A stretch of DNA of 64,000 bases from positions 682,001 through 746,000 of the forward strand of contig NZ_WSRW01000001.1 of NCBI RefSeq assembly GCF_009770985.1. The letters run 5' to 3'. Below the pieces are notes generated by a model. The model ran no database searches. It was not told the DNA's origin and worked only from the letters and a program-made list of their open reading frames with translations. The stretch comes from Mucilaginibacter lacusdianchii. Lineage in GTDB: Bacteria > Bacteroidota > Bacteroidia > Sphingobacteriales > Sphingobacteriaceae. How positions within the stretch are numbered: position 1 is the first letter of the stretch; the number at the start of each line of letters is the position of its first letter. Shown here in pieces: positions 44,226 to 53,362 of the stretch. Both the position numbers and the translations under genes were made by a program.

Positions 44226-45410
44226 ATGAAACAAAAATTTTATGATACTGCAATAAAGCAGGAAACCGCTGTTTTGGTAGGTATCATTACACCTAATGAA
44301 ACCGAAGAACAGGAAAGGGAATATTTAGAGGAATTGGAGTTTTTGGTGGAAACGGCTGGTGGAAAAACCGTAAAAACGTTTACCCAAAAATTACAGCGGC
44401 CCGAACGTGCCACCTTTGTGGGTACCGGTAAACTGGAAGAAATACAGGCTTATGTAAAAGCCGAAGAAATAGATATGGTGGTGTTTGACGATGAACTATC
44501 GCCATCGCAACTGCGTAATATTGAGAACGAACTACAGGTAAAAATACTGGACCGAAGCAACCTGATATTGGATATTTTTGCCAACCGTGCGCAAACGGCA
44601 CAGGCTAAAACCCAGGTGGAACTGGCCCAGTTACAATATTTACTACCACGACTAACCCGCTTGTGGACTCACTTGGAGCGACAAAAGGGTGGTATTGGTA
44701 TGCGTGGTCCGGGTGAGTCGCAGATTGAGACTGACCGTCGTTTAATTTTGAATAAGATATCGTTGCTGAAAGACAAGCTGAAGGATATTGACCGTCAAAA
44801 TGAAACGCAGCGTAAAAACCGCCATCAACTGGTGCGTGTGGCTTTGGTGGGTTATACCAACGTAGGTAAATCTACTATCATGAACATGCTGTCTAAATCT
44901 GACGTGTTTGCCGAGAATAAGTTGTTTGCTACGTTAGATACTACGGTGCGTAAGGTTGTGGTAGATAACCTGCCGTTCCTGCTGTCTGATACTGTAGGGT
45001 TTATCCGTAAACTGCCTCACCACTTGGTAGAATGTTTTAAATCGACGTTGGACGAAGTTCGCGAGGCTGACGTGTTAGTGCATGTGGTAGATGTATCGCA
45101 TCCTAATTTCGAAGACCAGATTAAAACCGTGAATGAAACCTTGAAAGATTTGGGTGCCATTGACAAACCAGTAATTACGGTATTCAATAAAATTGACGCT
45201 TATCAACCGGTACAAACGCATCCCGAAGATCCGGCTACACCGCTTACTATTGAAGAATTTGAGCACAGCTGGATGGCAAGCAACAATAGTCCGGCGATAT
45301 TTATCTCGGCCTTGAAAAAAGAGAATGTGGATGAGTTCCGTAAATTGTTGTATGACAAAATCATAGCCATACACACCGAGCGCTATCCGTATGACCAACT
45401 GTTGTATTGA
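44226..45410 (+). CDS. hflX: GTPase HflX
   Basis: Ribosome-associated GTPase that can split stalled or dormant 70S ribosomes, for example after heat stress. The 394-residue protein has the HflX N-terminal domain (AVLVGIITPNETEEQEREYLEELEFL-type start, FVGTGKLEEI near 60, FDDELSPSQLRNIE near 89), the linker GGIGMRGPGESQIETDRR and a G domain with GYTNVGKST (G1, about 206), DTVGFIRKLP (G3) and NKID (G4). It lies alone between two repeat-rich gaps, with its own terminator. Confidence 0.96.
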   Translation: MKQKFYDTAIKQETAVLVGIITPNETEEQEREYLEELEFLVETAGGKTVKTFTQKLQRPERATFVGTGKLEEIQAYVKAEEIDMVVFDDELSPSQLRNIENELQVKILDRSNLILDIFANRAQTAQAKTQVELAQLQYLLPRLTRLWTHLERQKGGIGMRGPGESQIETDRRLILNKISLLKDKLKDIDRQNETQRKNRHQLVRVALVGYTNVGKSTIMNMLSKSDVFAENKLFATLDTTVRKVVVDNLPFLLSDTVGFIRKLPHHLVECFKSTLDEVREADVLVHVVDVSHPNFEDQIKTVNETLKDLGAIDKPVITVFNKIDAYQPVQTHPEDPATPLTIEEFEHSWMASNNSPAIFISALKKENVDEFRKLLYDKIIAIHTERYPYDQLLY

Positions 45411-45452
45411 TTTCAGATTTAAGAATACAGATATAACTTTAATTAGTTATTG

Positions 45453-45479
45453 AGCCATGTTTAAGTACATGGCTTTTTT
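45453..45479 (+). terminator. intrinsic terminator after hflX
   Basis: Eight-bp stem AGCCATGT/ACATGGCT (45453-45460 and 45467-45474), loop of 6 nt, followed by a T run (45474-45479). It starts 43 bp after the stop codon. Confidence 0.9.
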
Positions 45480-45505
45480 GTTTTTTATTAAGGCAAAACT
45501 GACAA

Positions 45506-45592
45506 TGTCATTTCGAGTGCTAGCGAGAAATCTTTTAAAAGCGATTAACTTGTATCATTTTAAAAGATCTCTCACTATCGTTCGAGATGACA
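45506..45592. repeat. GTCATTTCGAG-type long inverted repeat
   Basis: The ends TGTCATTTCGAG and CTCGTTCGAGATGACA-like (right end TTCGAGATGACA) and the inner AATCTTTTAAAA/TTTTAAAAGATCT pair over more than 25 bases, with a central loop of about 17 nt. A member of the dispersed palindromic family in this window. Confidence 0.78.
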
Positions 45593-45656
45593 ACGTTTTT
45601 GATCTTATCTGATTTTTCTCATACATCTCAGTAAAAATCTTTTCTTTGCAATTGAA

Positions 45657-46403
45657 ATGAGCAACGAACTCACCGACCGTAAATTCTGGGCAAACTACTG
45701 GGAATCAAAAAAGGATCTGGCTTTTGATGTACCGGCTAACTATACTTTCCATCAGCTGTTTAAAAAACTACTGGGCAATAGGTCTATCCAATCGGCTATT
45801 GAATTGGGTGGCTTTCCGGGATATTATGCCATTTTTCTAAAAAAGTATTTCGGGCTGCATACATCGTTGTTCGATTTTTATGTTCACCAGCCTATTCTAA
45901 AAGAAGTACTTTCCGCAAACGCTCTTACCGAAAAGGACGTAAAAGTTATTGAGGGTGATCTATTCAGCTACCAACCCCAGCAGCAGTATGACTTAGTACT
46001 ATCCTGCGGATTAATTGAACATTTCAACGATACTCAAGATGTGATCAGCCGGCACCTGTCTTTCTTAAAGCCAGGTGGTACGCTGTTTATTACGCTTCCC
46101 AACTTTACCGGCGTTAATGGCTGGGTGCAGCGTAGCTATGATATGGATAACTACAACAAGCACAACATCAACAGCATGAACCCATCTTCGCTGGCGCAAT
46201 ACTGCCGCGAGCTGGGTTTAAAAGATGTGGAAGCTTATTATTACGGCCATTTCTCTATCTGGCTCGAAAACCGCAACCAGCAAAGCGGCCTTACCAAAGC
46301 ATTTTTGAAACTGCTTTGGCTAACAGGGAAAGTAGCTACGAAGATTGTACCTGTTGAAAGTAAAGCCTTATCGCCTTATATAGTGGTGAAGGCAGTGAAG
46401 TAG
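45657..46403 (+). CDS. class I SAM-dependent methyltransferase
   Basis: 248 residues with the Rossmann SAM-binding motif IELGGFPGYYAIFLKKYFG (about residue 44), acidic motif II and III segments VIEGDLF and YDLVLSCGLIEHFND, then a post-motif LKPGGTLFITLPNF. It resembles methyltransferases associated with surface glycans or secondary metabolites; the substrate is unknown. It stands alone between hflX and a repeat-rich gap, with a glycan cluster 600 bp further on. A TTTCTTTG near 45640 may be its -7 box. Confidence 0.85.
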   Translation: MSNELTDRKFWANYWESKKDLAFDVPANYTFHQLFKKLLGNRSIQSAIELGGFPGYYAIFLKKYFGLHTSLFDFYVHQPILKEVLSANALTEKDVKVIEGDLFSYQPQQQYDLVLSCGLIEHFNDTQDVISRHLSFLKPGGTLFITLPNFTGVNGWVQRSYDMDNYNKHNINSMNPSSLAQYCRELGLKDVEAYYYGHFSIWLENRNQQSGLTKAFLKLLWLTGKVATKIVPVESKALSPYIVVKAVK

Positions 46404-46640
46404 GAAGAATAGAAGTAAGAGCTAAGAAACAAGAACCAAGATTTCAGTTATCGTCATTGCGAGACAGTTGTGGATGGCGTAGTAGCCGTCGAAGCAATCT
46501 CGTCGTTCCTACGTAGTGAATTAGTTTGAGCTATACTTATTTAGTGCTGCTAGTTTAACTACATTCAGTGGTTGCTTACTTATTGCAGTCTGCTCATTGC
46601 CGCAGGGGCTAGATACTTTTGTCATAGCCACAAAAGTATC
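46396..46640. repeat. long intergenic repeat block, copy 2
   Basis: Second copy of the block at 43493-43760: AAGTAGGAAGAATAGAAG, then TAAGAGCTAAGAAA/CAAGAACCAAGATT, then TCGTCATTGCGAGACAGTTG (46451 on), GTAGTAGCCGTCGAAGCAA, and CATTGCCGCAGGGGCTAG (46594 on). Both copies begin exactly at the end of a coding sequence. It ends with the hairpin at 46612-46640. Confidence 0.7.
46612..46640. repeat. perfect 10-bp inverted repeat GATACTTTTG/CAAAAGTATC
   Basis: Arms 46612-46621 and 46631-46640 with a 9-nt loop. Similar ACTTTTG-containing hairpins are common in Bacteroidota intergenic DNA. May serve as a terminator-like or mRNA-stabilising structure. Confidence 0.65.
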
Positions 46641-47008
46641 CAAAAAGGCCTAGCTGTTGCGATCACCTCTCCGCCCGCAAGGCCATAGCTGGCCCGGGCG
46701 CAACAGCGGGCCTCCGCGCTTCTTTTCGTTTTCTTTTACATTGTTTCTTATATAACCTAAAGCACTGGCAGAACGAGTCGAAAAAAGAATCGGCATTCAG
46801 CTTCTTTCGGTAGCTACTGACTTATGTAGAAGTACTGACCTAAGTAGAAAGAAGGTGCGGCCGAGAGCTTTTTCTTTTGGTTACTTTTCTTTTTTGCGGT
46901 AAAAAAAAAAGTAACTTCCACAGGCTGTGGTATAAGTACTTTACCCATGCTAACAGGGTACAGCAATAACACATAGCACTAACCTCGCAACTAATGCACA
47001 ACTCTACC
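46641..47008. other. repeat-rich non-coding region upstream of the glycan cluster end
   Basis: Contains GC-rich sequence (46670-46730) and a hairpin at 46880-46915 whose arms GTTACTTTT and AAAAGTAAC flank T- and A-runs. No ORF that resembles a protein. The final bases lie just beyond the glycosyltransferase stop. Confidence 0.55.
46880..46915. repeat. inverted repeat GTTACTTTT/AAAAGTAAC with T- and A-runs
   Basis: Arms 46880-46888 and 46907-46915, with the flanking T-run 46890-46895 opposite the A-run 46901-46906, around a short GCGGT loop. Read from the minus strand it follows the glycosyltransferase gene at about 95 bp. Confidence 0.6.
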
Positions 47009-47917
47009 TTACCAATACTTCGTTTTAATCTTCACTACAAACCGCACTCCTCTTTGCCATAAATTACCCTTGCGTTTTTTAAGGAATTGCTTAATGGCCT
47101 GATAGGCTACTGCATCCTCTTGTATTACGGCAGGATATTGGGTTACCGGCTGCCGGGTCATGTTTACCTGATAGATATCTTCATTGTTGGAGTGCACCCC
47201 TGTGCCATCATGCCCAATGTTTTGAATGAGCGACTGCGAAGGGTTAAGCGTTAAGCCAGCCCGTAAAAATATAGACGCGTACCATCGTATAGCCCATGAA
47301 TTGTTTTTGCCAGACTTAAACTCCATCATTTGCTTCCAGAAATTCATGGTGCTTTCAATAGAAAACTGATGCACTTTGCCTGCATCAAACTGCTGCATCA
47401 ATTTATCAATATCAGGCTCAAAATACCGCCAGGCGCGTGCCCAGGTAGCCCAACCCCAACTGGTGGCTGCACGGTAAAAAAAGGTTTGCGGCAGGTTAGG
47501 CGTTTTTAAATCGTACATATAAGCGCCGATGTGCATGACTTGGTCTTGATCGGCATAGCGATCAAGCGCTTCATTAAAGTAATCGAGTGTAAAAGGCGAG
47601 GACAGCAAATCATCTTCAAACACTATTACTTTACCGTATTCATTCACCAACTGTGTTACGCCATTGATGATAGAATTAGCTAAACCAACATTTTGCTCTC
47701 GCCTAATAAGCCTGACCGATTTGAAACCGGTTACGTGCTCGGCCAGTTGTCGCACTTCATCTACCTTGGCATTGTCGGCATCCGTTTTAGCACCATCCGA
47801 AAAAATATACAAGCGCGACTCCTCAGCCAGCACATTCTTTTGCAAATAGCTGAGTGTGCGGCGGGTGTGGTCGGGCCGGTTGTAAACAAATAGCGCTATG
47901 GGTGCCAGGTTTTGCAT
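47009..47917 (-). CDS. glycosyltransferase family 2
   Basis: 302 residues, GT-A fold. The start PIALFVYNRPDHTRRTLSYL is typical of a GT2 subfamily found in surface polysaccharide loci. DVD-like metal motif EDDLLSS (about 98) and the acceptor region TSWGWATWARAW (about 150) are visible. It lies at the 3' end of a three-gene minus-strand unit (glycosyltransferase, methyltransferase, glycosyltransferase) next to a flippase, so it should act in synthesis of a surface glycan. Donor and acceptor unknown. Confidence 0.88.
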   Translation of the reverse strand: MQNLAPIALFVYNRPDHTRRTLSYLQKNVLAEESRLYIFSDGAKTDADNAKVDEVRQLAEHVTGFKSVRLIRREQNVGLANSIINGVTQLVNEYGKVIVFEDDLLSSPFTLDYFNEALDRYADQDQVMHIGAYMYDLKTPNLPQTFFYRAATSWGWATWARAWRYFEPDIDKLMQQFDAGKVHQFSIESTMNFWKQMMEFKSGKNNSWAIRWYASIFLRAGLTLNPSQSLIQNIGHDGTGVHSNNEDIYQVNMTRQPVTQYPAVIQEDAVAYQAIKQFLKKRKGNLWQRGVRFVVKIKTKYW

Positions 47918-47925
47918 AGTGTGTG

Positions 47926-48699
47926 TTAAAATATTTTGGTTTGGGCTGATGCTTTGCTACATAATACGGTATAGGCATTGGCCAGCTGTTCCTGCATCTT
48001 TTTACCCATTAAGCCAGCCATATTTTTTTTGATGGCAAATTCTGCTGATATTTTTAAATCGGTAACGAAGCTTTTAGATTTTTTTTGGTTGATATAGGTA
48101 TTAAACCGGGTAACCTCTGGTTCTATCATCGAGGTTAAATCTTTTACAATTTCAAAACCTTCGGTACGTAACAAATAGCGTAAAGATGTTGGCGTATACA
48201 CATTAATGTGTCCATATGCCAAAAAGTGGTTAATCCGCTTGTCTACATCGGGCTTATAATCGCGCGGTACTTCAATTACACACATTTTGGCCACGCGCTT
48301 AATTTCGCGCAGTAACATACGTTCATGCTCCACATGCTCCAGCACGTGCGACAGAATGATCAAATCAAAGCTATCATCTTCAAAAGGCAAGTGATAGCCG
48401 TCAAACACCTGTGCCGATTTTAAGTTGACAATATTGCGCGACAGAATATATTCCACCCCACTACCTGATATCTCGACCGCATGCAATTCAAGCGCAAAGC
48501 TTTGTTCCGACAAATGTTTGAGTATACTACCATCACCAGCACCTACCTCCAATACTTTTTGGAAACTGCGGCCCTGGCAAACCTCTAAGATATGCTGCGC
48601 CTTGTACTTAGCGCCCAGCATGCGCCAGGCTTCATCGTGCTCTTTATAAAATCCGTCATACGCGGTTTTATAATCATCGCCAATTATTTTTTCGGGCAT
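47926..48699 (-). CDS. class I SAM-dependent methyltransferase of glycan cluster
   Basis: 257 residues. SAM-binding motif VLEVGAGDGSILKHL (about 44-58), acidic VEISGSGVEY, then SFDLIILSHVLEHVEHERMLL (motif II-III). Likely methylates a sugar or lipid in the glycan cluster; a ubiquinone/menaquinone-type substrate is less likely by context. It is 8 bp upstream of the GT2 gene and 47 bp downstream of the other glycosyltransferase. Confidence 0.87.
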   Translation of the reverse strand: MPEKIIGDDYKTAYDGFYKEHDEAWRMLGAKYKAQHILEVCQGRSFQKVLEVGAGDGSILKHLSEQSFALELHAVEISGSGVEYILSRNIVNLKSAQVFDGYHLPFEDDSFDLIILSHVLEHVEHERMLLREIKRVAKMCVIEVPRDYKPDVDKRINHFLAYGHINVYTPTSLRYLLRTEGFEIVKDLTSMIEPEVTRFNTYINQKKSKSFVTDLKISAEFAIKKNMAGLMGKKMQEQLANAYTVLCSKASAQTKIF

Positions 48700-48746
48700 A
48701 AAAGATAGCTCTATAATCTTTTAATTATTTGATTGTTTTATCGTAT

Positions 48747-49763
48747 TTAAAACTTTGCCGAGTCGGCTTTACCAAGACGTTCGTGCAAACCATCATCAAC
48801 AGCAGTAGCCAATTTTTTATACACAGCTTTTTGACCATTAATGATACTGATAAATTTAAGCCAGTTCATCAGTAAAAATTTATTTAGGTTAAAAATAAAT
48901 TTACTTTGGGTAGCTACCCGGTTATAAAAAAAGATTCGGTTACGTACATGATAATATGTACGAAACGACCATTGATCCAGCAAAACTGAGGAAAACACAC
49001 CCTTAGGCTTATATCCTACTCCTTGCGATTTATCTACATCCGTTACCTGACATGCCGGCACCAGCCATATCACACCACCAGCAGCCGTAATACGGTACGA
49101 AAATTCAGAATCATCTACATACAGGTAAAACCGCTCATCAGGGTAACCAATTATATCTATTACATTTTTTGGCAAAAATAGTCCGCCATATGGCACATAA
49201 GGTAAGGCTGCATATTTTTGGTAAGCCTTGTTGCTCACGTTTTGCTTATCCCGCCACTTTTGTAACTGATTATAAGGGATACGGAATACGTTAAATCCCA
49301 AAAAATTATTGGGCACCAGATAATAGCGTTTCGGATCTTCGCCCTGTGCTATTTTGATATGCGCTTTACGATCAGGGCGGAGACTGTATAAAGCCGTTAT
49401 GGCATTTTTATATTTTAGCTCGGCAAAGGCTTGCAAAAGTACTTCTGCGAAATTGCCATCAGGCACATTATCATCATCCAGCAAAAAATAAAAATCAGCA
49501 TCGGTATGTTCATGCGCATAGGCAAGCGCTGCTTTATAGCCACCGGCAGACCCTAGGTTTTCTGCAAAATCTAAAACATTCAACCTGTTGTCGCCCAGAG
49601 CGCTTACTTTCTCAGTTACATTGTAATCAGACGCATTATTCACGATCACCACGTTGCTTACCTGCTCAAAACCGAGCACCCGTTCAATAACCTGGCTCAA
49701 AAAATTCCACCTGTTACCGTAAGTTACCGTTAGTACACTGATTTTATGTTTTATGTTTGCCAT
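48747..49763 (-). CDS. glycosyltransferase family 2 (GlfT2/rhamnosyltransferase-like)
   Basis: 338 residues. GT-A domain starting ISVLTVTYGNRWNFL, with NNASDYN (nucleotide-binding), LGSAGGYKAALAYAHE, the metal motif LLDDDNVP (about 96) and the downstream DERFYLYVDDSEFSYR, in which the DDxE-like acids are the likely catalytic base. This pattern is common in rhamnosyl- or galactofuranosyltransferases. ATG 49763 is chosen; a longer reading begins at TTG inside a promoter-like box. First gene of the minus-strand unit, divergent from the flippase. Confidence 0.87.
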   Translation of the reverse strand: MANIKHKISVLTVTYGNRWNFLSQVIERVLGFEQVSNVVIVNNASDYNVTEKVSALGDNRLNVLDFAENLGSAGGYKAALAYAHEHTDADFYFLLDDDNVPDGNFAEVLLQAFAELKYKNAITALYSLRPDRKAHIKIAQGEDPKRYYLVPNNFLGFNVFRIPYNQLQKWRDKQNVSNKAYQKYAALPYVPYGGLFLPKNVIDIIGYPDERFYLYVDDSEFSYRITAAGGVIWLVPACQVTDVDKSQGVGYKPKGVFSSVLLDQWSFRTYYHVRNRIFFYNRVATQSKFIFNLNKFLLMNWLKFISIINGQKAVYKKLATAVDDGLHERLGKADSAKF

Positions 49764-49772
49764 AAATTTTGT

Positions 49773-49780
49773 CAAAAATA
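49773..49780 (-). promoter_or_regulatory. -7-like box (TATTTTTG) of the glycan unit
   Basis: Minus-strand TATTTTTG matches TAnnTTTG about 10 nt ahead of the ATG at 49763. The site is AT-rich and the spacing to the start is very short, so it is less certain than the others. Confidence 0.35.
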
Positions 49781-49819
49781 TTACTTTATCTTACAATCCG
49801 ATTTACAGCAACATCTTAA

Positions 49820-51310
49820 ATGGGCGTTATCCAGCAACAAACTCTTAAAAGCTCCTTTTATAATTATCTGGGCATACTCATTGCCTTTCTATCACTTTAT
49901 CTAATACAACCCCATGCGTTAACAAAAGAGCAGGTTGGCTTAACCGGTTTATTACCTAGTTATGCTTTGCTGTTTGCTCAGTTTGCCATGCTAGGCTTTA
50001 ACGGCACCACCCGGTACTTTCCTTATTTCAGGAATGAAGAAAAGCAGCATCATGGTTACCTGTTTTTATCATGCGCGGTAGCTGTAGTGGGCACGTTGTT
50101 GTTTATGATAGCGGCCTATGTGTTTAAGGATGACATTATCAGCCAAAAAGCCCAGAAATCGAACCTATTTAAAGAGTATTACTGGTATTTGGTACCGCTT
50201 ACTGTTTTTACGCTGTTTTTCAATGTGTTTAACCTGTATGCTCGCATGTTGTATGATGTAGTTACAGGTACGTTTTTAAGCGAGTTCATTAAACGGGTAT
50301 TTATTCTTATTCCGCTTGCTTTGATTTATTTTAAGGCCATTAGCTTCGAACGGTTTATGATACTGTGGCTGGTGGCCAATATATTGCCTACCGTTTTACT
50401 GATGGTTAAACTGGTTTACAACAAGCAATTTCCACTACGACCCGATTTCAAGTTTTTAGACAAGGAAATGGCCCGTAAGCTATTAAACATCTGCCTGTTC
50501 GCTATTTTAACCGGCTATGCACCTATTATCCTACAAAACATTGATACCTATTTCATCAACAAAAACTATGGTTTGGCTGGTGCTGGAATTTACACTTTGG
50601 CTTTCAATCTAACCAATATTATTACTGTGCCCACCAAGGCTTTATATGGCATAGCGTTTACTGTAGTGGCGGATGCTTGGAAAAACAATAACATGAGCCA
50701 GATAAGCGAGTTATACGAGAAAAGCTGTATCAACCAGCTTATCAGTTCACTTATTATTTTTATACTGATATGGGCCAATATCGATTTTATCTTTCACTGG
50801 CTTCCAAAAGGGTACAGCTCGGGCCAGTACGTGGTGTTTTTTGTAGGCCTAGGCTTTGTAATTGATTCAGCTACAGGTATCAACGCCATTTTAATAGGCA
50901 CATCCCGCTATTTTAAATACGATTCGTTCTTTTATGTGTTGCTTATTGGTATCACTATTGGGCTAAACATTCTTTTAATACCTAAATATGGATTAACAGG
51001 CGCTGCAATAGCTTATGCTGCCGCACTAATTATTTTTAATTTTTTCAGATATCTTTTTATTCTGCTAGTATTTAAAATGCAGCCGTTTACGCTAAAGGTA
51101 CCGACAACAATTATTATTATGCTAGCTGTTTACTTTTTGGCCGCGTGGCTGGTTCCAGCTAACAGTAACTGGATATTGAACGCTTTTTTAAGAAGCACAT
51201 TGATAACCGTGCTGTTTGGAGCAGCGGTATACTTTTTAAATTTATCAGCCGATATAAACCGGGTGGTTAATCAGGTGCTTTATAAAGCAGGCATTTTAAA
51301 AAGCAAGTAA
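49820..51310 (+). CDS. Wzx-type polysaccharide flippase
   Basis: 496 residues with 12-14 transmembrane helices of the MOP superfamily. The N-terminus QQTLKSSFYNYLGILIAFL and the central QNIDTYFINKNYGLAGAGIYTLAFNL are typical of O-antigen or exopolysaccharide flippases. It is divergent from the glycosyltransferase/methyltransferase unit and presumably moves their lipid-linked product across the inner membrane. No polymerase (wzy) or ligase gene is in the window. Ends at a bidirectional terminator. Confidence 0.88.
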   Translation: MGVIQQQTLKSSFYNYLGILIAFLSLYLIQPHALTKEQVGLTGLLPSYALLFAQFAMLGFNGTTRYFPYFRNEEKQHHGYLFLSCAVAVVGTLLFMIAAYVFKDDIISQKAQKSNLFKEYYWYLVPLTVFTLFFNVFNLYARMLYDVVTGTFLSEFIKRVFILIPLALIYFKAISFERFMILWLVANILPTVLLMVKLVYNKQFPLRPDFKFLDKEMARKLLNICLFAILTGYAPIILQNIDTYFINKNYGLAGAGIYTLAFNLTNIITVPTKALYGIAFTVVADAWKNNNMSQISELYEKSCINQLISSLIIFILIWANIDFIFHWLPKGYSSGQYVVFFVGLGFVIDSATGINAILIGTSRYFKYDSFFYVLLIGITIGLNILLIPKYGLTGAAIAYAAALIIFNFFRYLFILLVFKMQPFTLKVPTTIIIMLAVYFLAAWLVPANSNWILNAFLRSTLITVLFGAAVYFLNLSADINRVVNQVLYKAGILKSK

Positions 51311-51339
51311 TTTATACATACAATGATTTTGCAGCCACA

Positions 51340-51376
51340 AAAAAAAGCCCTGTGTATAACACACAGGGCTTTTTTT
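51340..51376. terminator. bidirectional terminator between flippase gene and typA
   Basis: A perfect stem of at least 15 bp (51341-51355 and 51361-51375) containing GCCCTGTGT, with A-runs and T-runs on its outer ends that act as U tails in both directions. It separates two convergent genes. Confidence 0.95.
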
Positions 51377-51394
51377 ATAGTAAGTTTTTAAAGC

Positions 51395-53209
51395 TTAAGC
51401 TTGTGCAAACTTTTTAGCGTTAATTTTTCTTTCGTTCTCGTTCAAATATATTTTACGGATACGGATACTTTGCGGGGTTACCTCAATGTACTCGTCAGCC
51501 TGAATATACTCCATTGATTCTTCTAACGAGAATTTGATGGCCGGTGCAATACGCACGTTGGTATCACTACCTGATGCACGCATGTTGGTTAACTGCTTAC
51601 CTTTGGTTAAGTTGATCACCAAATCGTTATCGCGAATGTGCTCACCCAAAACCTGACCTTCATAAATATCTACGCCTGGCTCGATGAAGAAACGACCACG
51701 GTCTTGCAATTTATCGATAGCAAAAGCAGTAGTTTTACCGGTATCCATAGATACCAATACACCGTTTGAACGACCAGGGATCTGACCTTTCCAAGGCTCA
51801 TAAGCTTTAAAGCGGTGTGCCATAATAGCCTCGCCACCGGTAGCCGTTAATACGTTGTTACGTAATCCGATAATACCACGTGATGGAATTTCGAACTCTA
51901 AGTGTTGTAAGTCGCCTTTAGGCTCCATTACCAGTAAGTCTCCTTTACGCTGGGTTACCAGTTCAATTACTTTACCGGCAACATCACCAGGTACGTCTAC
52001 AGTTAATACTTCGACAGGCTCACATTTAACACCATCAATTTCTTTGATAATTACCTGTGGCTGACCAACCTGCAACTCGTAACCTTCACGACGCATGGTT
52101 TCAATCAATACAGATAAGTGAAGAATACCACGGCCATAAACCAAGTATGAATCCGGCGATTCGGTTTCAATAACTTTAAGCGCCAGGTTTTTCTCCATCT
52201 CTTTGTACAAACGATCGCGCAGGTGACGTGATGTTACAAACTTGCCTTCTTTACCAAAAAACGGTGAAGTATTGATGGTGAACAACATGTTCATGGTTGG
52301 CTCATCAATGTGGATTACTTCCAGTTGCTCTGGGTTTTCAAAATCGGCAATAGTATCGCCAATATCAAAACCTTCAATACCTACAACCGCACAAATATCG
52401 CCCGATTTTACTTCCTGAACTTTAACTTTACCTAAACCTTCGAAAGTGTAAAGCTCTTTGATTCTTGATTTTTGGATAGTGCCATCGCGTTTTACCAAAG
52501 ATACCGGTTGGTTTTCTTTGATAACACCACGAGCCACACGGCCTATTGCAATACGACCTACGAAAGATGAATAATCTAACGAAGTGATTTGCATCTGCAA
52601 AGTACCTTCACTGATAGGTGCCGGTGGAATGTTTTCCAGGATAGCGTCCATTAAAGGGAAGATATCTTCGGTTTTAACTTTATAATCGGTGCTCATCCAG
52701 CCTTGTTTAGATGAACCGTAAATTACCGGAAACTCTAATTGCTCTTCAGTAGCATCTAAGTTAAAGAACAATTCAAATATTTGCTCGTACACCTCTTCAG
52801 GGCGGCAGTTTTCTTTGTCTACTTTATTAACAACCACAATAGGTTTTAAGCCTAAAGCCAAAGCCTTTTGAGTTACGAAACGGGTTTGCGGCATGGCGCC
52901 TTCAAAAGCGTCGCACAGCAACAATACACCGTCGGCCATTTTTAACACGCGCTCAACCTCGCCACCAAAGTCGGCGTGACCAGGTGTATCAATGATGTTG
53001 ATTTTAATGTCTTTATATCTTACCGATACGTTTTTAGATACGATGGTAATGCCCCGCTCACGTTCCAGGTCGTTGTTGTCCAGGATCAGCTCACCGGTTT
53101 CCTGATTGTCGCGGAAAATGGCACAGCTGTGCAGAATTTTGTCAACCAATGTAGTTTTACCGTGGTCAACGTGTGCTATAATAGCGATATTACGAATTTG
53201 ATTTTGCAT
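51395..53209 (-). CDS. typA: translational GTPase TypA/BipA
   Basis: Ribosome-binding GTPase involved in 50S assembly and stress or virulence responses. The 604-residue protein has G1 [11 protein letters not shown]2/G3 ERGITI and DTPGHADF, G4 NKVD, then domain II, EF-G-like domains and the C-terminal TypA-specific region ([17 protein letters not shown] and [14 protein letters not shown]). ATG 53209 is chosen because a longer reading starts with TTG 53236 inside the -7 box at 53234-53241. Confidence 0.97.
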   Translation of the reverse strand: MQNQIRNIAIIAHVDHGKTTLVDKILHSCAIFRDNQETGELILDNNDLERERGITIVSKNVSVRYKDIKINIIDTPGHADFGGEVERVLKMADGVLLLCDAFEGAMPQTRFVTQKALALGLKPIVVVNKVDKENCRPEEVYEQIFELFFNLDATEEQLEFPVIYGSSKQGWMSTDYKVKTEDIFPLMDAILENIPPAPISEGTLQMQITSLDYSSFVGRIAIGRVARGVIKENQPVSLVKRDGTIQKSRIKELYTFEGLGKVKVQEVKSGDICAVVGIEGFDIGDTIADFENPEQLEVIHIDEPTMNMLFTINTSPFFGKEGKFVTSRHLRDRLYKEMEKNLALKVIETESPDSYLVYGRGILHLSVLIETMRREGYELQVGQPQVIIKEIDGVKCEPVEVLTVDVPGDVAGKVIELVTQRKGDLLVMEPKGDLQHLEFEIPSRGIIGLRNNVLTATGGEAIMAHRFKAYEPWKGQIPGRSNGVLVSMDTGKTTAFAIDKLQDRGRFFIEPGVDIYEGQVLGEHIRDNDLVINLTKGKQLTNMRASGSDTNVRIAPAIKFSLEESMEYIQADEYIEVTPQSIRIRKIYLNENERKINAKKFAQA

Positions 53210-53233
53210 GAAATATGCCTCTTGAATTTTGCG

Positions 53234-53241
53234 CAAATATA
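53234..53241 (-). promoter_or_regulatory. -7 box (TATATTTG) of typA
   Basis: Perfect TAnnTTTG on the minus strand, about 25 bp ahead of the typA ATG. Confidence 0.6.
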
Positions 53242-53362
53242 CGCTTAATTTATTGCATTTGAAAGCTTTGCGCGGAAATTACAAAGTTCTGAGAATTACC
53301 GGATAACTTAACAATTAAGGAACATAAACTATTAGCTAAACAATCCTTTGCTTTTAAAGCTC

